This document shows, one piece after another, positions 1 through 12,249 of a stretch of 64,000 bases of DNA. A program made the position numbers and the translations under genes. The stretch spans positions 93,828,942 to 93,892,941 of the forward strand of contig OX457056.1 of the NCBI GenBank assembly GCA_949752795.1. The letters are read 5' to 3'. Under the pieces are notes generated by a model. The model was given only the letters and a program-made list of their open reading frames with translations, ran no database searches and was not told where the DNA came from. Positions within the stretch are counted from its first letter, which is position 1; each line of letters begins with the position of its first letter. Source of the stretch: Hyperoodon ampullatus. Its lineage: Eukaryota; Chordata; Mammalia; Artiodactyla; Ziphiidae.

Positions 1-119
1 CCAGATGATTTCACTGCTGAATGCTATCAAACATTCAAGAATAATTAATATCAATTCTTCACAAACTTCCAAAAAAAGAGAAAAAAGGGGAACTCGTGTT
101 ATGGTTATTTTATGTGTTA

Positions 120-410
120 AATTGTGCCGTGGGGTGCCCATATTAAATATTATTTTGGGGTGTACCTATGAGGTTGTTTCCGAATTAGATTAGCATTTGA
201 ATTGGTGGACTCAGTAGATCGCCCTCCCCAATGTGGGTGGGCATGATCCAATCCATTGAGGGTCTAACTAAAACAAAAGGCAGAGAAAGGAAGAATTCAT
301 CTGTTCTTCTTCTTCCTTGCCTGCTTGAGCTGGGACACTAGTCTTTTCCTGCCCTTGGACTAGAATTTATGCCATCAGCTCCCCTGGTTCTCAGGCCTTC
401 AGACTGGGAC
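120..410 (+). repeat. LTR-like ancient repeat, 'family X', partial
   Basis: Diverged interspersed repeat. Its segment around 205-265 (gtggactcagtagatcgccc, then a cccaatgtgggtgggc block) is the reverse complement of blocks in two other copies in this window, 14235-14745 and 40493-40870 (both minus). I recognise it as a common mammalian repeat of LTR type but cannot give the exact family name. The copy ends where the old L1 begins. Confidence 0.55.
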
Positions 411-1592
411 TAAAATGACACCCTTACCTCACATCATATACAAAATTAATTCAAAATGCATCAAAGAACTAAATATAAGAGCTAAACTGTAAAACTTAGA
501 AGGAGATATTGGGATAAATCTTTACGACCTCAGATTTGACAATGGATTTATAGATATGACACTGAAAGCATGAACAATAAAAGAAAAAATAGATAAATTA
601 GACTTCATCAAATGAAAATTTTTGTGCTTCAAAGGACATTATCACAAAAGTGAAAAGAATGGGGAAGAAATATTTGCAAATCAAATATCTCATAAGGAAC
701 ATGTATCTATACATAAAGAGCTCATACAACTCAATAATAAAAAGATAGATAACTCATTGGAAAATGAACTGAATAAACATTTCTCCAAAGAAGATAGATA
801 GACAAATAACCAGTAAGCATATGAAGATGTTTGACATTATTAGTCCTTAGGGAAATGCAAATCAAACCTACAATGATATATCACTTCACAGCCACTAGAA
901 TGGCTAGAATTAGAAAGTCAGATAATAATAAGTGTTGACAAGAATCTAGAGAAACCAGAATCCTCATACACTGCTAGTGGGAGCAAAATGATGCAGCCAC
1001 TTTGGGAGACAGTTGGATAGTTCTTCAAATGGTTAAACATAGAGTGACCACAAGACCCAGCAGTTCCACTCCTAGGTATATACCTAAAAGAAAGAAAACA
1101 TATGTCCACATATAAACATGTTCACAAATGTTTACAGTCAAACGGTGGAAACATCCCAGATGTCCATCAAATGATAAATAAATGAACAAAATGTTGTTTG
1201 CCATCTATACAAAGGAACATTATTCAGCCAAAAAAAAGAATGAAGTACTGATACATGCTATAACATGGACAAACTTTGAAAACATTACGCCAAGTGAAAG
1301 GAGCCAGACACAAAGGCTACATATTATGTGATTCCATTTAGATGACATCCTAATCTATAAAGACAGAAAGTAGATTGGTGGTTGCTTAGGGCTGGATAAG
1401 CTGGAAGGACAAAGAGGTGATGGCTGAAGTGTACAGGATTTCTTTTGAAGGTGATGGAATGCTCTAAAATTAACTGTGGTGATGGTTGCACATATCTGTC
1501 ACTATATTAAAAACCATTGAATTATATACTTTAAATGGGTGAATTGCATGGTATGTGAATTATCCCTCAATAAAACTGTTATTTTTTTTTTA
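411..1592 (+). mobile_element. Old L1 (L1M-type) 3' end
   Basis: The sequence follows the C-terminal part of L1 ORF2 in the sense direction. Recognisable blocks are the 'aatcaaacctacaatgatat' and 'gacccagcagttccactcct' regions and the ACATTATTCAGCC block near 1220. It then runs into an L1 3' UTR and ends in a T/A-rich tail near 1580. Many indels and in-frame stops leave no open frame, so it is an ancient, 5'-truncated fossil. Exact L1M subfamily not assigned. Confidence 0.8.
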
Positions 1593-2084
1593 AGGCACCT
1601 TGAAGGGAAGAGGAAATAAGTAAGTGAGCATTTGGACACATATTTAAAACAAAATGTCCAGATTCCCTTTGGGAAATTGCCAGAGATGATAAGTTATTCT
1701 GCACCTGAATATACAAACAACATTTAGGTATCAAAATTCATAATTACTTAAAAGCTTAAAAATGAAAAGTGTTCATCCCATCCTATTGCCTATTAAAGGT
1801 GTAATTAATCCCCATTTCCTGGCCTCATATCTCCCTGTGGAAATATTCTTCCAGTGTAACACTCCTAGCTTCTCCCATCCCCGACCCCAGTTTAGTAGCA
1901 ACTTACCTGATCGGTGAATTTGAAAGTGCAACTGAGCATGCTCTCTAGTGCAGCTGGGCCTGTCCACAGAGAGGCATTTAGTAAGCTCCGTGTGGTAATG
2001 TTTGTCCCTGCAAGGGGTCAGATCACAACTTGGAGAGAAGTTCAGTTCAAGGGAAAAGGTGTTACAGACCCATGTGGTGGCACA
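1593..2084. other. No gene or recognisable repeat
   Basis: Ordinary A/T-leaning DNA between an L1 end and an LTR-like element. The short open frames on both strands here show no family resemblance. Confidence 0.5.
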
Positions 2085-2572
2085 CTGTGGTGGTATTAAA
2101 ACATATCTGCAAATTTTCTGGCATTTTTCCCATCCGGAGGTGGGGTCTACGTCCCTTCCTTTTGAACCTAGCTAGGAGTTTGCTTAACAAATAGAACGCT
2201 GCAGAAGTGGTGCAGCCTGGCTTCTGAGGCTGTTAAAAAAGCCACGTGGCTTTTGTTAGTTTCTCTTGGAACACTTTGGGACCTTTCAGTCACCGCGAAA
2301 GAAGTCCAGGGACCCTGAGGTCACCATATGGAGAGAGCATATGGGAGCAGAGGAGAGATGCTGCTCCAGCCGCAGCTGCTGGAGGCTTTCCAGCCCAGGT
2401 GCCAGACATTCGAACGAATGCGCGCACTCCCCGCCATCATTTGACTGCAACCACGTGAGACACCAGAGTGAAACTCACCTAGATGAGACCAGCCAATTCT
2501 CACATCGTGAGCAGATAAATGATTGGTATTATTTTAAGGCACTGATTTAGGGTAGTTTATGATAGGGCAAAA
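2085..2572 (+). repeat. LTR-like repeat 'family Y' (MaLR/ERVL-like), copy 1
   Basis: Shares a block order with 21703-22160: 'ttaaaacat' opening, then a cttctgaggctg or similar block, ccacgtg, and a final gg(t)agtttatgat/ggtttgttatag end. That arrangement is typical of old mammalian LTRs. Spurious open frames of 60-94 codons cross it and are not genes. Family name uncertain. Confidence 0.5.
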
Positions 2573-3022
2573 AAAAAAAATCTGGAACACACATATTCTC
2601 CACCCCAGTCTTTACTAGTAATGAAGTTTGATCACCTCTTATTTAACCCCTCTTTCTCATTTCTCAATTGATTCCAAACTCAGAAGGGAAAAATTTATTC
2701 AGTGGTCTCCGAAAACTCCAACTTTATCAACCCAATATAAGAATTTCTCCCGCCCCACTCCGTGAGCATGGATGGGCCGTAGGTGTGTTCGCTTGACTCT
2801 CTCTAGTGATCAGAAATGTCTCCCAAAACAGTCAAATTAGAAGAGCTCTTTCTTAGAATGTTATTTCTTAAGTTTATTGAAAACTCTTTAAAGCAGCACT
2901 GAACAAAACTGCTCTATCTTGTACATAGACATCTATCAAGCCTTTCACAGCAGACATCTGTTTCTCTAGTTAGTTATCTCAACTACTTGCAACTTTTCCT
3001 CTTATGAGAGCTTCAGATAGTG
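2573..3022. other. Unique sequence
   Basis: Nothing recognised, apart from an A11 run near 2570. Confidence 0.45.
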
Positions 3023-3209
3023 CAGTGGTCCTCAGACTCGAGTGTGCATCAGAATCGTGTGGAGGGCTTGTCACAGCATGGGTTCCTGGGTCCCATCCCC
3101 AGAGTCGCTGATTCAGTAGGCCTGGGTGAGGCCAGAGAATTTTCATCTCTAACAAGTTCCCAAGTGCTGCTGAGGCTGTGATCCAGGAACTACTCTTTGA
3201 GAACCACTG
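3023..3209 (+). mobile_element. MER5A-like hAT-Charlie non-autonomous element
   Basis: Starts 'cagtggtcctcagactcgag' and ends 'ttgagaaccactg', giving imperfect terminal inverted repeats. The interior has the typical 'gattcagtaggcctgggtga' block. At about 187 bp it is close to the full family length. No clear 8-bp target duplication remains. Confidence 0.8.
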
Positions 3210-3694
3210 AGCTTGAGAAACCAAATGTATAGGACGGTAGAAAGAGTCCTCATGCTGGCTGTGCCATCTTCTAATAAAATACAAATGTCCCTAATAAGAC
3301 GAAGATCTGCAGTAAAAACCAAGGCCTTTGCCTATAACACAGTGGTGAGGATCAACAGCAATAACGACAAATAAGTACTTTGCAAACTGTTTGAGGTTAT
3401 GTAGCCAGGAAATATGGCTTAAAGAGATTTGCTTGTGGATTTCACCTGTGTTAATATCCTTTTTCAAAGTGACATGAGAATCAAACGGAATGTGACAGCT
3501 GAAGACTGTAGCAGAATCCACTAACCCATTTCCTGTTTGTTTCCTTTACAGGTTCCTGTGCTTTCCAGAAGCTCTTATAACCCAGAAGTAAAAGCAAAGG
3601 GGGTAACATGTACTGAGTGCTTTCATGTGCACACGGAAGAGGCCGTAGTCCGAAAAGAGGAGAGCTGATGCCCGTCTTAGCCGGGACCATTATT
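3210..3694. other. Unique sequence
   Basis: No gene or repeat recognised. Short open frames are present on both strands without family resemblance. Confidence 0.4.
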
Positions 3695-4045
3695 CTGAGT
3701 CTCAGTTTTTGTTTTTTGCGGTACGCGGGCCTCTCACTGCTGTGGCCTCTCCCGTTGCGGAGCACAGGCCCTGGACGCGCAGGCTCAGCGGCCATGGCTC
3801 AAGGGCCCAGCCGCTCCGCGGCATGTGGGATCTTCCCGGACTGGGGCACGAACCTGCGTCCCCTGCATCGGCAGGCGGACTCTCATCCATTGCGCCACCA
3901 GGGAAGCCCCTGAGTCTCAGTTTTATCTGCAGAAAGGGATAACAATAGCTCTACCTCATAAGTTGTTGTGAGGACTAAGTGAGTTAACATATGTAAAGCT
4001 CTTAGCAACAGACCCGGCATGTGTTAAGAAATATTGTTGTTATTG
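3695..4045 (+). repeat. MIR fragment split by a SINE
   Basis: The MIR 3' half is seen after the SINE: 'ctcagttttatctgcagaaa', then an ataacaatagctctacctcataagttg-type block, 'gttaacatatgtaaagctct' and the tail. The SINE at 3710-3909 entered at the conserved 'ctgagtctcagtttt' position of the MIR. Confidence 0.65.
3710..3909 (-). mobile_element. CHR-type tRNA-derived SINE, short subtype
   Basis: Reads as the reverse complement of the cetacean SINE: T-rich tail at 3706-3717, body, and head ending 'caccagggaagcc'. It is flanked by a perfect 15-bp TSD 'ctgagtctcagtttt' (3695-3709 and 3910-3924). The tRNA-like A and B boxes are retained. Confidence 0.95.
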
Positions 4046-5164
4046 TTGTTACTATTATTTTCTCCCTTTTAAAGATGAGGATTGAGGCTCAGAGAGTTTG
4101 AGAAATATACCCCAAACCTCCTAGCTGGAACTTCTCTGCAATCCTGCCTCTCAGTTAAACAGAGGAATTGGGGCAGGAAAGTCAAAATAAAATGTGCACC
4201 CACCCCTCTGCCATCATCACCTCTGCCCGGGAAAGACATTGCTAATGGATCACAGCACACCGCTCTGCAGAGCCAAGGCTTCAGGGCCCTCCTGGAGCCC
4301 GTGCTGTGCTTATTGAGGGCTGCCTAGAAGCCCTTGAGACAAATCTGTCTGGCCACACCAGGAGTGGAAAAACTGGGTCTGGGACACTTCTAGAGCGTTA
4401 TAAAGTGAAAAGGCCAAGCCCAATAATGGAACCCTGGAATGAAAGGCTTAGGCTACCTACCAGTAGGGGAAGAATCCTACCACCCCTCCCTCTCCTTCTG
4501 GGTTACATTTCCCTGACTCACAGCCTTCCAGATCTTGGGATAAAGTCAAAGAAAAGAGGGGCAATGTCTACTGCCATTCTACCTTTGGTCTAGGCCAATG
4601 GTTTCTTCATCATTTAAAAAAATAGCTTTGTATTTCAAAAGATATGCTTCAAGTTTGTCCAAGACAGCTTCACATTAAATGCTTCCTGATCAGCGGCAGG
4701 AGCTCCATTAAAACCAAATAAAAAGGGAAACATTTTAAGGATCAAAGCAGATGAAACATTATAGAAACACCACCATCATATTCAAAGGTCCAGTAATTCT
4801 ACACTGTGAGTCCCCAATTCTTTACAATGGTGCTAGAAAAATTAATTGTTTAATCATGACAAAGACATGGCTATAAGTAATATTAATTGATATTGCCTTG
4901 GGCCTACATTTTATTCTTCTACCACACTGAGAAGGGGATTATTATGCACAGTAATGGATAATCTTCAAAGAGATATTTTATCATTCTCCCCACCCCCTCT
5001 CCAGCATGCACTCACAGGCACTTTCTCTTGCCATTATACCCTGGCTGACTTCACAAGTTCTCATTCTAGTTAAGAGCTCACACCAGAACCAAGTTCTCCT
5101 TGAAGGTGACCATGTTTAAAACCATAGCTAATATATATTCAACTCTTAGCTGTTCCAGGCACAG
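4046..5164. other. Mostly unique; possible MIR trace at the left edge
   Basis: 4060-4130 resembles an antisense MIR core ('ttttaaagatgaggattgag'). The rest shows no recognisable element or gene. Confidence 0.4.
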
Positions 5165-5335
5165 TCTTGTTTATTTAATAAGCATCTAGTATTTACTGTT
5201 CTAAGCACTTCACAAATATTAACTCACTTAATCCTCACAACAATCCTATCAAATTTTACAGAAGAACAAACCTAGCACAGAAAGGTCAAGTAACTTGCCT
5301 GATGTCACACAGCTGGAAAGTGGCACAACAATTAC
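5165..5335 (-). repeat. MIR
   Basis: Antisense MIR core: 'aactcacttaatcctcacaa', then 'ttgcctgatgtcacacagct'. Diverged but in the correct order. Confidence 0.75.
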
Positions 5336-5439
5336 CTTAGGAGAAGGTGTGATGATGCAGCCTAGGGAATGTGAAAAGTTAGGTGTTCATGGTGAAGCTC
5401 TGACTATCTGCTGATGACCTTCGTGCTGGTGTGAACGAT

Positions 5440-5640
5440 ACTCACTTACATGCTTTACCTCAGTTAATCCTAAATTAACCCTAAAGGGTAAGCACTGTCA
5501 TTTCTTTCCATTTCACAGTTACTAAGAACCAAGACAGAAAGGCTAAGTAACTTGCCATAGCCACACAGCTACTACATGGGATTCAAACCTGGGAGGCAGA
5601 CTCCAGAGCAGGCACCTGTATCCAGTAGGCTGTATAGGAG
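5440..5640 (-). repeat. MIR
   Basis: A second antisense MIR: 'ctcagttaatcctaaattaa', 'aagtaacttgccatagccac', 'gggattcaaacctgggaggc'. It lies about 100 bp from the previous MIR in the same orientation. Confidence 0.75.
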
Positions 5641-5644
5641 AGAC

Positions 5645-6262
5645 TTCTAGCTCTGTTTCTGATGTGCTTTGTCTCAGACATAATTCTCCTGTTTTCAGAT
5701 GGAGTCCTCACAACCACCATTGCTGCTGTTTTATCATTTGGTTCCTGAACAAACAGTTTCATTCCATTATCCAAATAGTCACTTCTCAGCTGCTACACCA
5801 GCTGCTCTCAAGGCAAGTCCAGACACAGGAGTGAGTCTGTCTCCCAGTTTAACATCAAGGTGAAGTTCGCATGCAACAGCCAGGACTTAGTCATTGTCAC
5901 CACCAGGCATTCCTCAGACCACATCATCAAACCTTCTCAAATAGAGCCACTGTGTCAAGAAACAGACACCTTCATATCACATGGCTCTTAACCTGGAATT
6001 TGCATTACCCCAGCAATTAAATTTTCTTGCTTGCACGTCAGGAACAGTCATCACGGCAGAGCCTGGACCAAAGAATGAAACTAAGTTTAGTTTTACATAG
6101 AAAGGTGGGGGAAAGGATTTCAAAACAAAGGGCAGTGGAAACATTAGCTTCTCAGCCTTTTAAGGTATTTAGTATCTGAGGGACGTAGACTTTCTCCGGA
6201 GATTTTGGAAACCAAAACACCTGGATTCTAGGGATTCGTGCTAATGGTTATTTTAGAGACAT
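5645..6262. other. Unique sequence
   Basis: No gene, RNA or repeat recognised. Confidence 0.4.
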
Positions 6263-6266
6263 TCTC

Positions 6267-6326
<60 letters not shown>
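6263..6326. repeat. (CT)n microsatellite
   Basis: About 64 bp of CT dinucleotide with one CCCT interruption near 6277. It creates a spurious Leu/Ser-repeat open frame (6238-6504). Confidence 0.97.
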
Positions 6327-6330
<4 letters not shown>

Positions 6331-8104
6331 AACGTGAGGCAGCACATTGCTGTTCATTTCCTGATGGAGAGCTCCCGGGACTTGGAAACAAGATGTTTGC
6401 GATGGATGCCCTTTATCTTTGGAATCCCTTCCTTCCTGGACTGGCAGAATCTAAATCTCTTGGCCTTCCACAAAGCCTGTTCCAAGGTTTGTCTTTTTAA
6501 TTGAGCTTCCGCTTAAGAATACTTAAGACTCTACGTATTTGCTTACTACTGACACCACCATGAAAGCCAGTCCAACAGTGCTAGGCCCTCATTTTTTCCC
6601 CTGATGTTTAAATATCCAACTCAACGCTCATTTAACTAGTAACTAAACTCCCTCTTGTAATTTTCTATTATGAATGTTTTATTTTCTCAGATCCTAGGAA
6701 AAGGCTTTACAGTGATTGGCTTAGGACTTAGTTTTGACTCTCAGGGGAGTTGAACCCATTGTAAGAGGAAAGCACAGATGGAAAGCCAATAGGAGTGGAT
6801 TCCAAAGGCCGGGCTAAGCCAAATCCTGGCATCAGATGTGAGTTTCAATCTCTGGAACCTCCAGAGCCAATGATAAGGCATAAATTAATTCTAAAATATT
6901 TTTTAATGTTAATGACTTTAAAGTTGTAGTAAAGAGAGCTGTTTTCCATTACTTTGTCTTGCGCAAAAATTGAAATACTGTGTTCTTTGTCCAGATTTGA
7001 GTAACCCAACTGACCTGAGATCATTAATTTTTTAGAAAAAAAAATCGTATAAACACAAACTTTCCAAAAGCAACATATTTAGTAACTAGAAATTTATTTT
7101 CTCCACTGAAATCCATTTTATTGTGAGTCCCATTGTCCTAGTAAAACTTGAGTGAGGAAATCAAAATGAATGTTAAAATAGGGGTATGACATTCTGCAGA
7201 TCTGGCTGGCTCTCATTAACTCTTGATTTGTACATTTCCTCTTGTCGGTCACTGTCTATTGAAGCCATCCATCCCTTTTCCTAAGTCCAGTTCATAACCA
7301 GGACTGAGTTTCTTGCTCACGCTTGTTTGTCATTATCCTGCTCTCCCCCAGCACCTGTCAAAACCCTGAGATGGCTTTTTAAGCCCCTAAGGTCACTTGT
7401 GGCCATCCAAGCAGAAGGCAGGAAGACCTCATGGTGTTTGCAGATCAGAGTATCCCCTGCATCTTGGCTTCTGGGCTCCTGCTTCCTGCCTGTTCGCCCT
7501 TGAAGGAGTCCCATGGGGCCATGAACTGGAGGATGCAGTTTCCAGAACTCAGAGGCTATCAAGACTCCAGATCTTGGGTTTTTGATGACCTCTAGGCCCT
7601 TATCGTGCTGACGGCACCCCCATCCCCTGCCGCCTTGCCCTCCCTTCCCATTCAGGTGTTTGCAATGGCAGGCTGCTATTTATTTTTCTCCCTTTCCCAC
7701 TTTTGCCAGAAACCAGTGGTTGAAGCTGTGCCAGGTGGTCCTGTTGGTAAACAGTGAGCTCTAACAAAAGGTTTCCTCCTGGAACATCAGCTTCTTTTCT
7801 CTGGCTGGTGACTGAGGTGGGAGGGAACTTGGCTATGCCTTCTAGACATTTTTCCTTTGTCAGCTCATCTCCATTCCCCACAGAGGGGCAGGAGAAGGAG
7901 AATGGTGTGCTGGCTGTGCAGGAGTCCTATTTCTGGTGGTGACCAACAGTCTAACCTCACTCAGCTTACCAAATTCCTGAGGTCAGGCCACCACCTGACT
8001 GAGCGCCTGCTCTTAAGGTGGCACCCACTTGACTCTGGGATTCCCTGGTGATGCTCCTTCATCTGCCACAGATACACAAAGTCCAACCTTTAGATCTCTT
8101 GCAC
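6327..8104. other. Long unique stretch without a gene
   Basis: About 1.8 kb without a recognised repeat or coding signal. Open frames stay below 95 codons, overlap on opposite strands and show no recognisable domain. It is a reasonable place to look for conserved non-coding sequence, but none is evident by eye. Confidence 0.45.
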
Positions 8105-8195
8105 CTTCCATCAAAATGTTCTTATCTCTGTTCCTGGACTCAGTAAGTGCTCAATAAACACTTTTTGAAAGCTCAATGAACTCTACTCATTGTTT
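8105..8195 (+). repeat. L2 3'-end fragment (weak)
   Basis: 'agtaagtgctcaataaacac' followed by a degenerate tail resembles the terminal part of L2 or MIR. Short and weak. Confidence 0.4.
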
Positions 8196-8709
8196 TCCAG
8201 CTTCACTAATCTTCCATTATTCCAGAATTAATGCGTCAACCCAGTAACTGACTTCCTACATTCTAAGTTCCACGAGAGATAATGGAGTGTGCTGGAGGCT
8301 GAAGATCTGATGGAGATCACCTTGGCCACTTATGGACCATGTGGCCTTGGCTAGTTTCTTCAGATGCAAGAAGTACTGATCGAGTGACCATGGGCCATGG
8401 ATTATGCAAGACACAGAAGAGAGAGAAATGGAATGCACGGTGCCTGCCTGCAAGCTGCCGTCTAGGGGGGGATGAAGGGCATGGAACACAGCAATATCAG
8501 CATGGTGTGATGGGAGTGTGTGATTCTGATATCATGGAGCTATAGTGAAAGGCCAGTCCAGCTGTTAGTGGGAACAGCAACCAGGAAAGTCTTCCCAGAG
8601 GAAATCACATTCTGGCTAGGTCCAGAATTATGAATCAGCCATTCAAGGAAGGGGAAGAAGTGTACTTCTGGCACAGAGAGCAGTATATACAAAGTCAAAA
8701 ACGGTCAGA

Positions 8710-9642
8710 GACATACAGATGGCCAAGAGGCACATGAAAGGATTCTCAACATCGCTAATTATTAGAGAAATACAAGTCAAAACTACAATAAGGTAGCATC
8801 TCACACTGGTCAGAATGGCCATCATTTAAAAAATCGACAAATAAACGATGGAGAGGGTGTAGAGGAAAGGGAACGCTCTTACACTGTTGTTGGGAATGTC
8901 AATTGGTATAGTCACTGTGGAAAACAGTATGGAGGTTCCTCAAAAAACAACATAGACTTGCCATGTGACCCAGCAATCCCACTCCTGGGCATGTATCCAG
9001 ACAGAACTCTAATTCGAAAAGATACATGCACCCCAATGTTCACAGCAGCACTATTTACAATAGCCAAGACATGGAAGCAACCTAAATGTCCATCGACTGA
9101 TGAATGGATAAAGAAGAGGTAGCATGTATATACAATGGAATATTACTCAGCCATAAAAAAGAATGGACTAATGCCATTTGCAGCAACATGGATAGACCTA
9201 GAGATTTTCATACCAAGTGAAGTAAGTCAGAAAGAGAAAGACAAATACCATATGAGATCACTTATATGTGGAATCTAAAATATGACACAAATGAACTTAT
9301 CTATGAAACAGAAACAGACTCACAGACACAGAGAACAGACTAGTCGTGCCAAGGGGGAGGGGCTTGGGGAGGGATGGACCAGGAGTCTGGGATGAGCAGA
9401 TGAAAACTAGTATATATAGGATGGATAAGCAACAAGATCCTGCTGTATAGCACAGGGAACTATATTCAATATTCTGTGATAAACCATAATGGAAAAGAAT
9501 ATGAAAAATAATGTATATATATATATATATGTGTGTGTGTGTATATATATATATATACATATATATATCTGAATCACTTTTCTGTATACTAGAAACTAAC
9601 ACAACATTGTAAATCAACTATACTTCAATAAAATAAATTTTT
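8710..9642 (+). mobile_element. 5'-truncated cetartiodactyl L1 with TSD
   Basis: The sense strand carries the end of L1 ORF2 ('gacccagcaatcccactcct', 'gaatattactcagccataaa') and the 3' UTR, ending 'aactatacttcaataaaata'. It is bracketed by a 13-bp TSD with one mismatch (8697-8709 'aaaaacggtcaga'; about 9643-9655 'aaaaatggtcaga'). ORF2 is no longer open, since a TAG appears near 9119, so the copy is dead. A TA/TG microsatellite has expanded inside the 3' UTR. Confidence 0.9.
9514..9567. repeat. (TA)n(TG)n(TA)n microsatellite inside the L1 3' UTR
   Basis: Compound dinucleotide tract within the 3' UTR of the 8710-9642 L1. Confidence 0.95.
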
Positions 9643-9689
9643 AAAAAATGGTCAGATGTTATCAATGACAGTTCAAAAAAGTTGCCACA

Positions 9690-11240
9690 CATGTTATCAT
9701 GGCAGAATGGTAGAAGATGAGGCTAGAAGGTGAGGCAAGGGATCTGTGGTTCATTTTTACCCTGAAGATGGTGGGGAGCAAATGAAGGTTTAAAAACAGG
9801 AGTAGGCTGATCAGACGTGTTTTGGAATATTTACTCTGACTAAGGAAGATAAAGCAGTAGAAGCAGTTAAAATTCATTCATTCCACAAATACTGAGTGGA
9901 ATCTTCTGTGTAGAAGCAGCTTGCAGCCTAAGAGAAAGACTTTGGAGGCCAATATAAGACAGAGGGAATGAAGAGAAGGACATTGACTTGAGAGATGTTT
10001 AGGAGGTATAATGAATAAAACTCAAGGACAGCTTAGCTGGGTGAGGGCAGAAGAGAGGAGAAGGGATCTTGGATGACTTTCAGGTTTCTTTCTTGGGCAA
10101 TTGAATATCCAGTGATGACATTTATATAGTGTTTCTTAATAGAGGTGTTAGTGGCATTTTGGACAGGAAAATTCTTTATGTGTGGGACTCTCGTGCATTT
10201 AAAAATTTTGGCACCTTTGGCCCAATCCACTAAGCTCCAGTAGCATTTCCTAATCACTGTGACATCTAAAAAGTGACTCTCTACATTTCCAAATACCCCT
10301 TGAGAGCCAGAATGCAGAAGGGAGAATGAATTGGTGCTGGCAAGGAAGAATGAGACCACTTTGGGGCATACTCAATTTGAGGTAGTGATTAAAGACTCCA
10401 TGTCTGCATCCACCCATGTATCATCACCCCATCGCCTGCAGAACATAGGCAAGTGGAGATGCCAACTTCTCAGTCTGGAGACACCTGTGCTTCCCTCACT
10501 TGCAGACCACAAATGGGTTCACCAGCTCTGCCACTGTGGAATTGAACTCCTCCAATCAAAAAACATTTTTTTTCAGAGCAATGAATTATAGTTATCCTTC
10601 TTACTGCTTCCTTCTCCACCTTTCCCACCTCCTGACATTACCAACAACCCAGAAGTTGTCCAGGACTTAGAAAAGCTGTGGTTCAGCATAGCCTCCAACA
10701 CACTAGGGAGATGTAGGAAGGGCAAGCTCACTCTCACTCTCATCTTGCCCAATCCTCCATCCTCACTTGGTTCCACAACTCAGCTCCCGTCACCTTGAGC
10801 CTCTTTGTTCTGACGACCCATTAAAATGCCCTTAAGCTTCCCCTCACTCTTTGTCTTAGACATGATGTGCTGTTCCCCCCATGGTTCTGGTATCAAAACT
10901 GTAAATACCAGGTGCTCCCATCTCCCACCCCAATTATTATAGGACTCACCCATTGACTGATGAAGCCAGGAGCATGAATGTAATTGCCCTGGGAATATGT
11001 GTCAGAGAAGATGATCCAAGGCCAGAACTTTGGTGAACATCAGCATTGAAGGAGGAAGCAGAGGCAGAGGCATCCTAAGAGGACCCAAGAAGTAACAGGC
11101 ACAGAGTCGGAGGAAAACCAGGAGAAGCCACGGAAGAAAATACCTCATGAAAGAAGGGCTGATCAAGTATTAAATATGACAGGGAGGTCGAGTACAGTGA
11201 AAACTAGAAATGAGTATTCTGAATACAGCAACCAGGGAGA
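9690..11240 (-). mobile_element. L2 LINE, antisense, patchy
   Basis: Reads as antisense L2 along most of its length. Blocks include 'aggagtaggctgatcagacg' (ORF2 end), 'cttggatgactttcaggttt', 'caagtggagatgcc' near 10450, and 'ggaggaaaaccaggagaagc' near 11110. The order agrees with a single old insertion, interrupted by MER20 and diverged stretches. No coding capacity remains. Confidence 0.6.
10135..10315 (-). mobile_element. MER20-like hAT element inside the L2
   Basis: Blocks 'gtggcattttggacaggaaa', 'aattctttatgtgtgggact' and 'ctccagtagcatttcctaat' follow MER20 in antisense. It sits between two parts of the antisense L2. Confidence 0.6.
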
Positions 11241-11261
11241 AACTGGTATCCCTGGTTAATC

Positions 11262-11570
11262 AGTCAGGCTAGGCTAGGCTATGCTGCTTTAACAAATGAC
11301 TCCCACATCTCAATGGCTTACAGTAGCAGAGCAAATATTTCTTGCTGTCTTTACATGCCCACTGTGGGTTACTGGCTATTGATATGTTCAAGTAGCCTCT
11401 ACCCAGGGGGAAAAGAGCAAGGGATCTTAAAGGTTCTGCTTAGAAGTGGTAGTTATCATTTTCACTCACATTCATTGGCCACAGTAAGTCACATAACCAA
11501 GCTGATGTCAATGGAACAAGTATAACCAGAAAGTTGTCTCGTGGGGAGGAGATGATAAAGAGAATTCCCA
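11262..11570 (+). repeat. Ancient repeat 'family Z', copy 1
   Basis: Opens 'cagtcaggctaggctaggct', then a ctttaacaaatga..ctcaatggcttaca block, and later 'attggccacagtaagtcaca'. The same block order recurs at 44345-44735. Common mammalian repeat; name not assigned. Confidence 0.5.
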
Positions 11571-11599
11571 CGGGAGAGACAGAAACTATTTTTGGATGA

Positions 11600-11740
11600 T
11601 AACATAATCTACCTCATCTGGCAAAGCAGTTTTGGTCTGGCCCTCAGTTTTTCCTTCTATAAAATGATGAAGGTGATTATATTACCACCCCCATCAGATT
11701 GCTGTGGGCCATCAATGACATCGTGTTTGTGAAAAATTAC
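11600..11740 (+). repeat. MIR (weak)
   Basis: 'ctggccctcagtttttcctt' and 'ctataaaatgatgaaggtga' match the MIR sense core. Only the central part is clear. Confidence 0.5.
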
Positions 11741-11744
11741 TATG

Positions 11745-12245
11745 GAAGATAATTTTATCTCTAATTTACCCTATGCACAGTTATTATCATTAATCTTCCC
11801 GCTCTGTATTATGTCATTTCCCTGTATTCAAAGAGCCATTGCTCCCCTATACCATTCAAATCAGGATCTGATGCCCTCTACCAACTGGCTGGTTTGGTGT
11901 TCATTTCTAAGCATCCCTCTTTATACCTACAAGCTACTCAGACTATCATCTCTGCCACGAGTGCTTTTCTCTTGTCCCCAGACTCATGTCTCTCATCTCC
12001 TCATGAGTTCACCTCAAAGCCAGAAAGATATCTCGGATTGAACTAACTTAATTCTAGCAACTCCTCTGTTGCACAGTATGCCCTGTATTATCTGTATTAT
12101 TTGGTCTCAACTCAATGTGGTGCGTAAATGTCCAGCAGCGGTTTCCAGTGTTCATGTGGGTGTGAAATTTTATGAGAAGCCTGAGATTGATGGGGATAGG
12201 TTATAGAATGTGGGGTCTGTGCGGGTTATTCTCCCTCTCTGAATC
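11745..12245. other. Unclassified DNA
   Basis: Possibly diverged L2, but not convincing. No gene seen; a 99-codon open frame (11742-12041) has no recognisable domain. Confidence 0.35.
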
Positions 12246-12249
12246 CATT

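Noticed and set aside
6238..6504. Low-complexity Ser/Leu-rich open frame
   Set aside because: Created by the (CT)n microsatellite.
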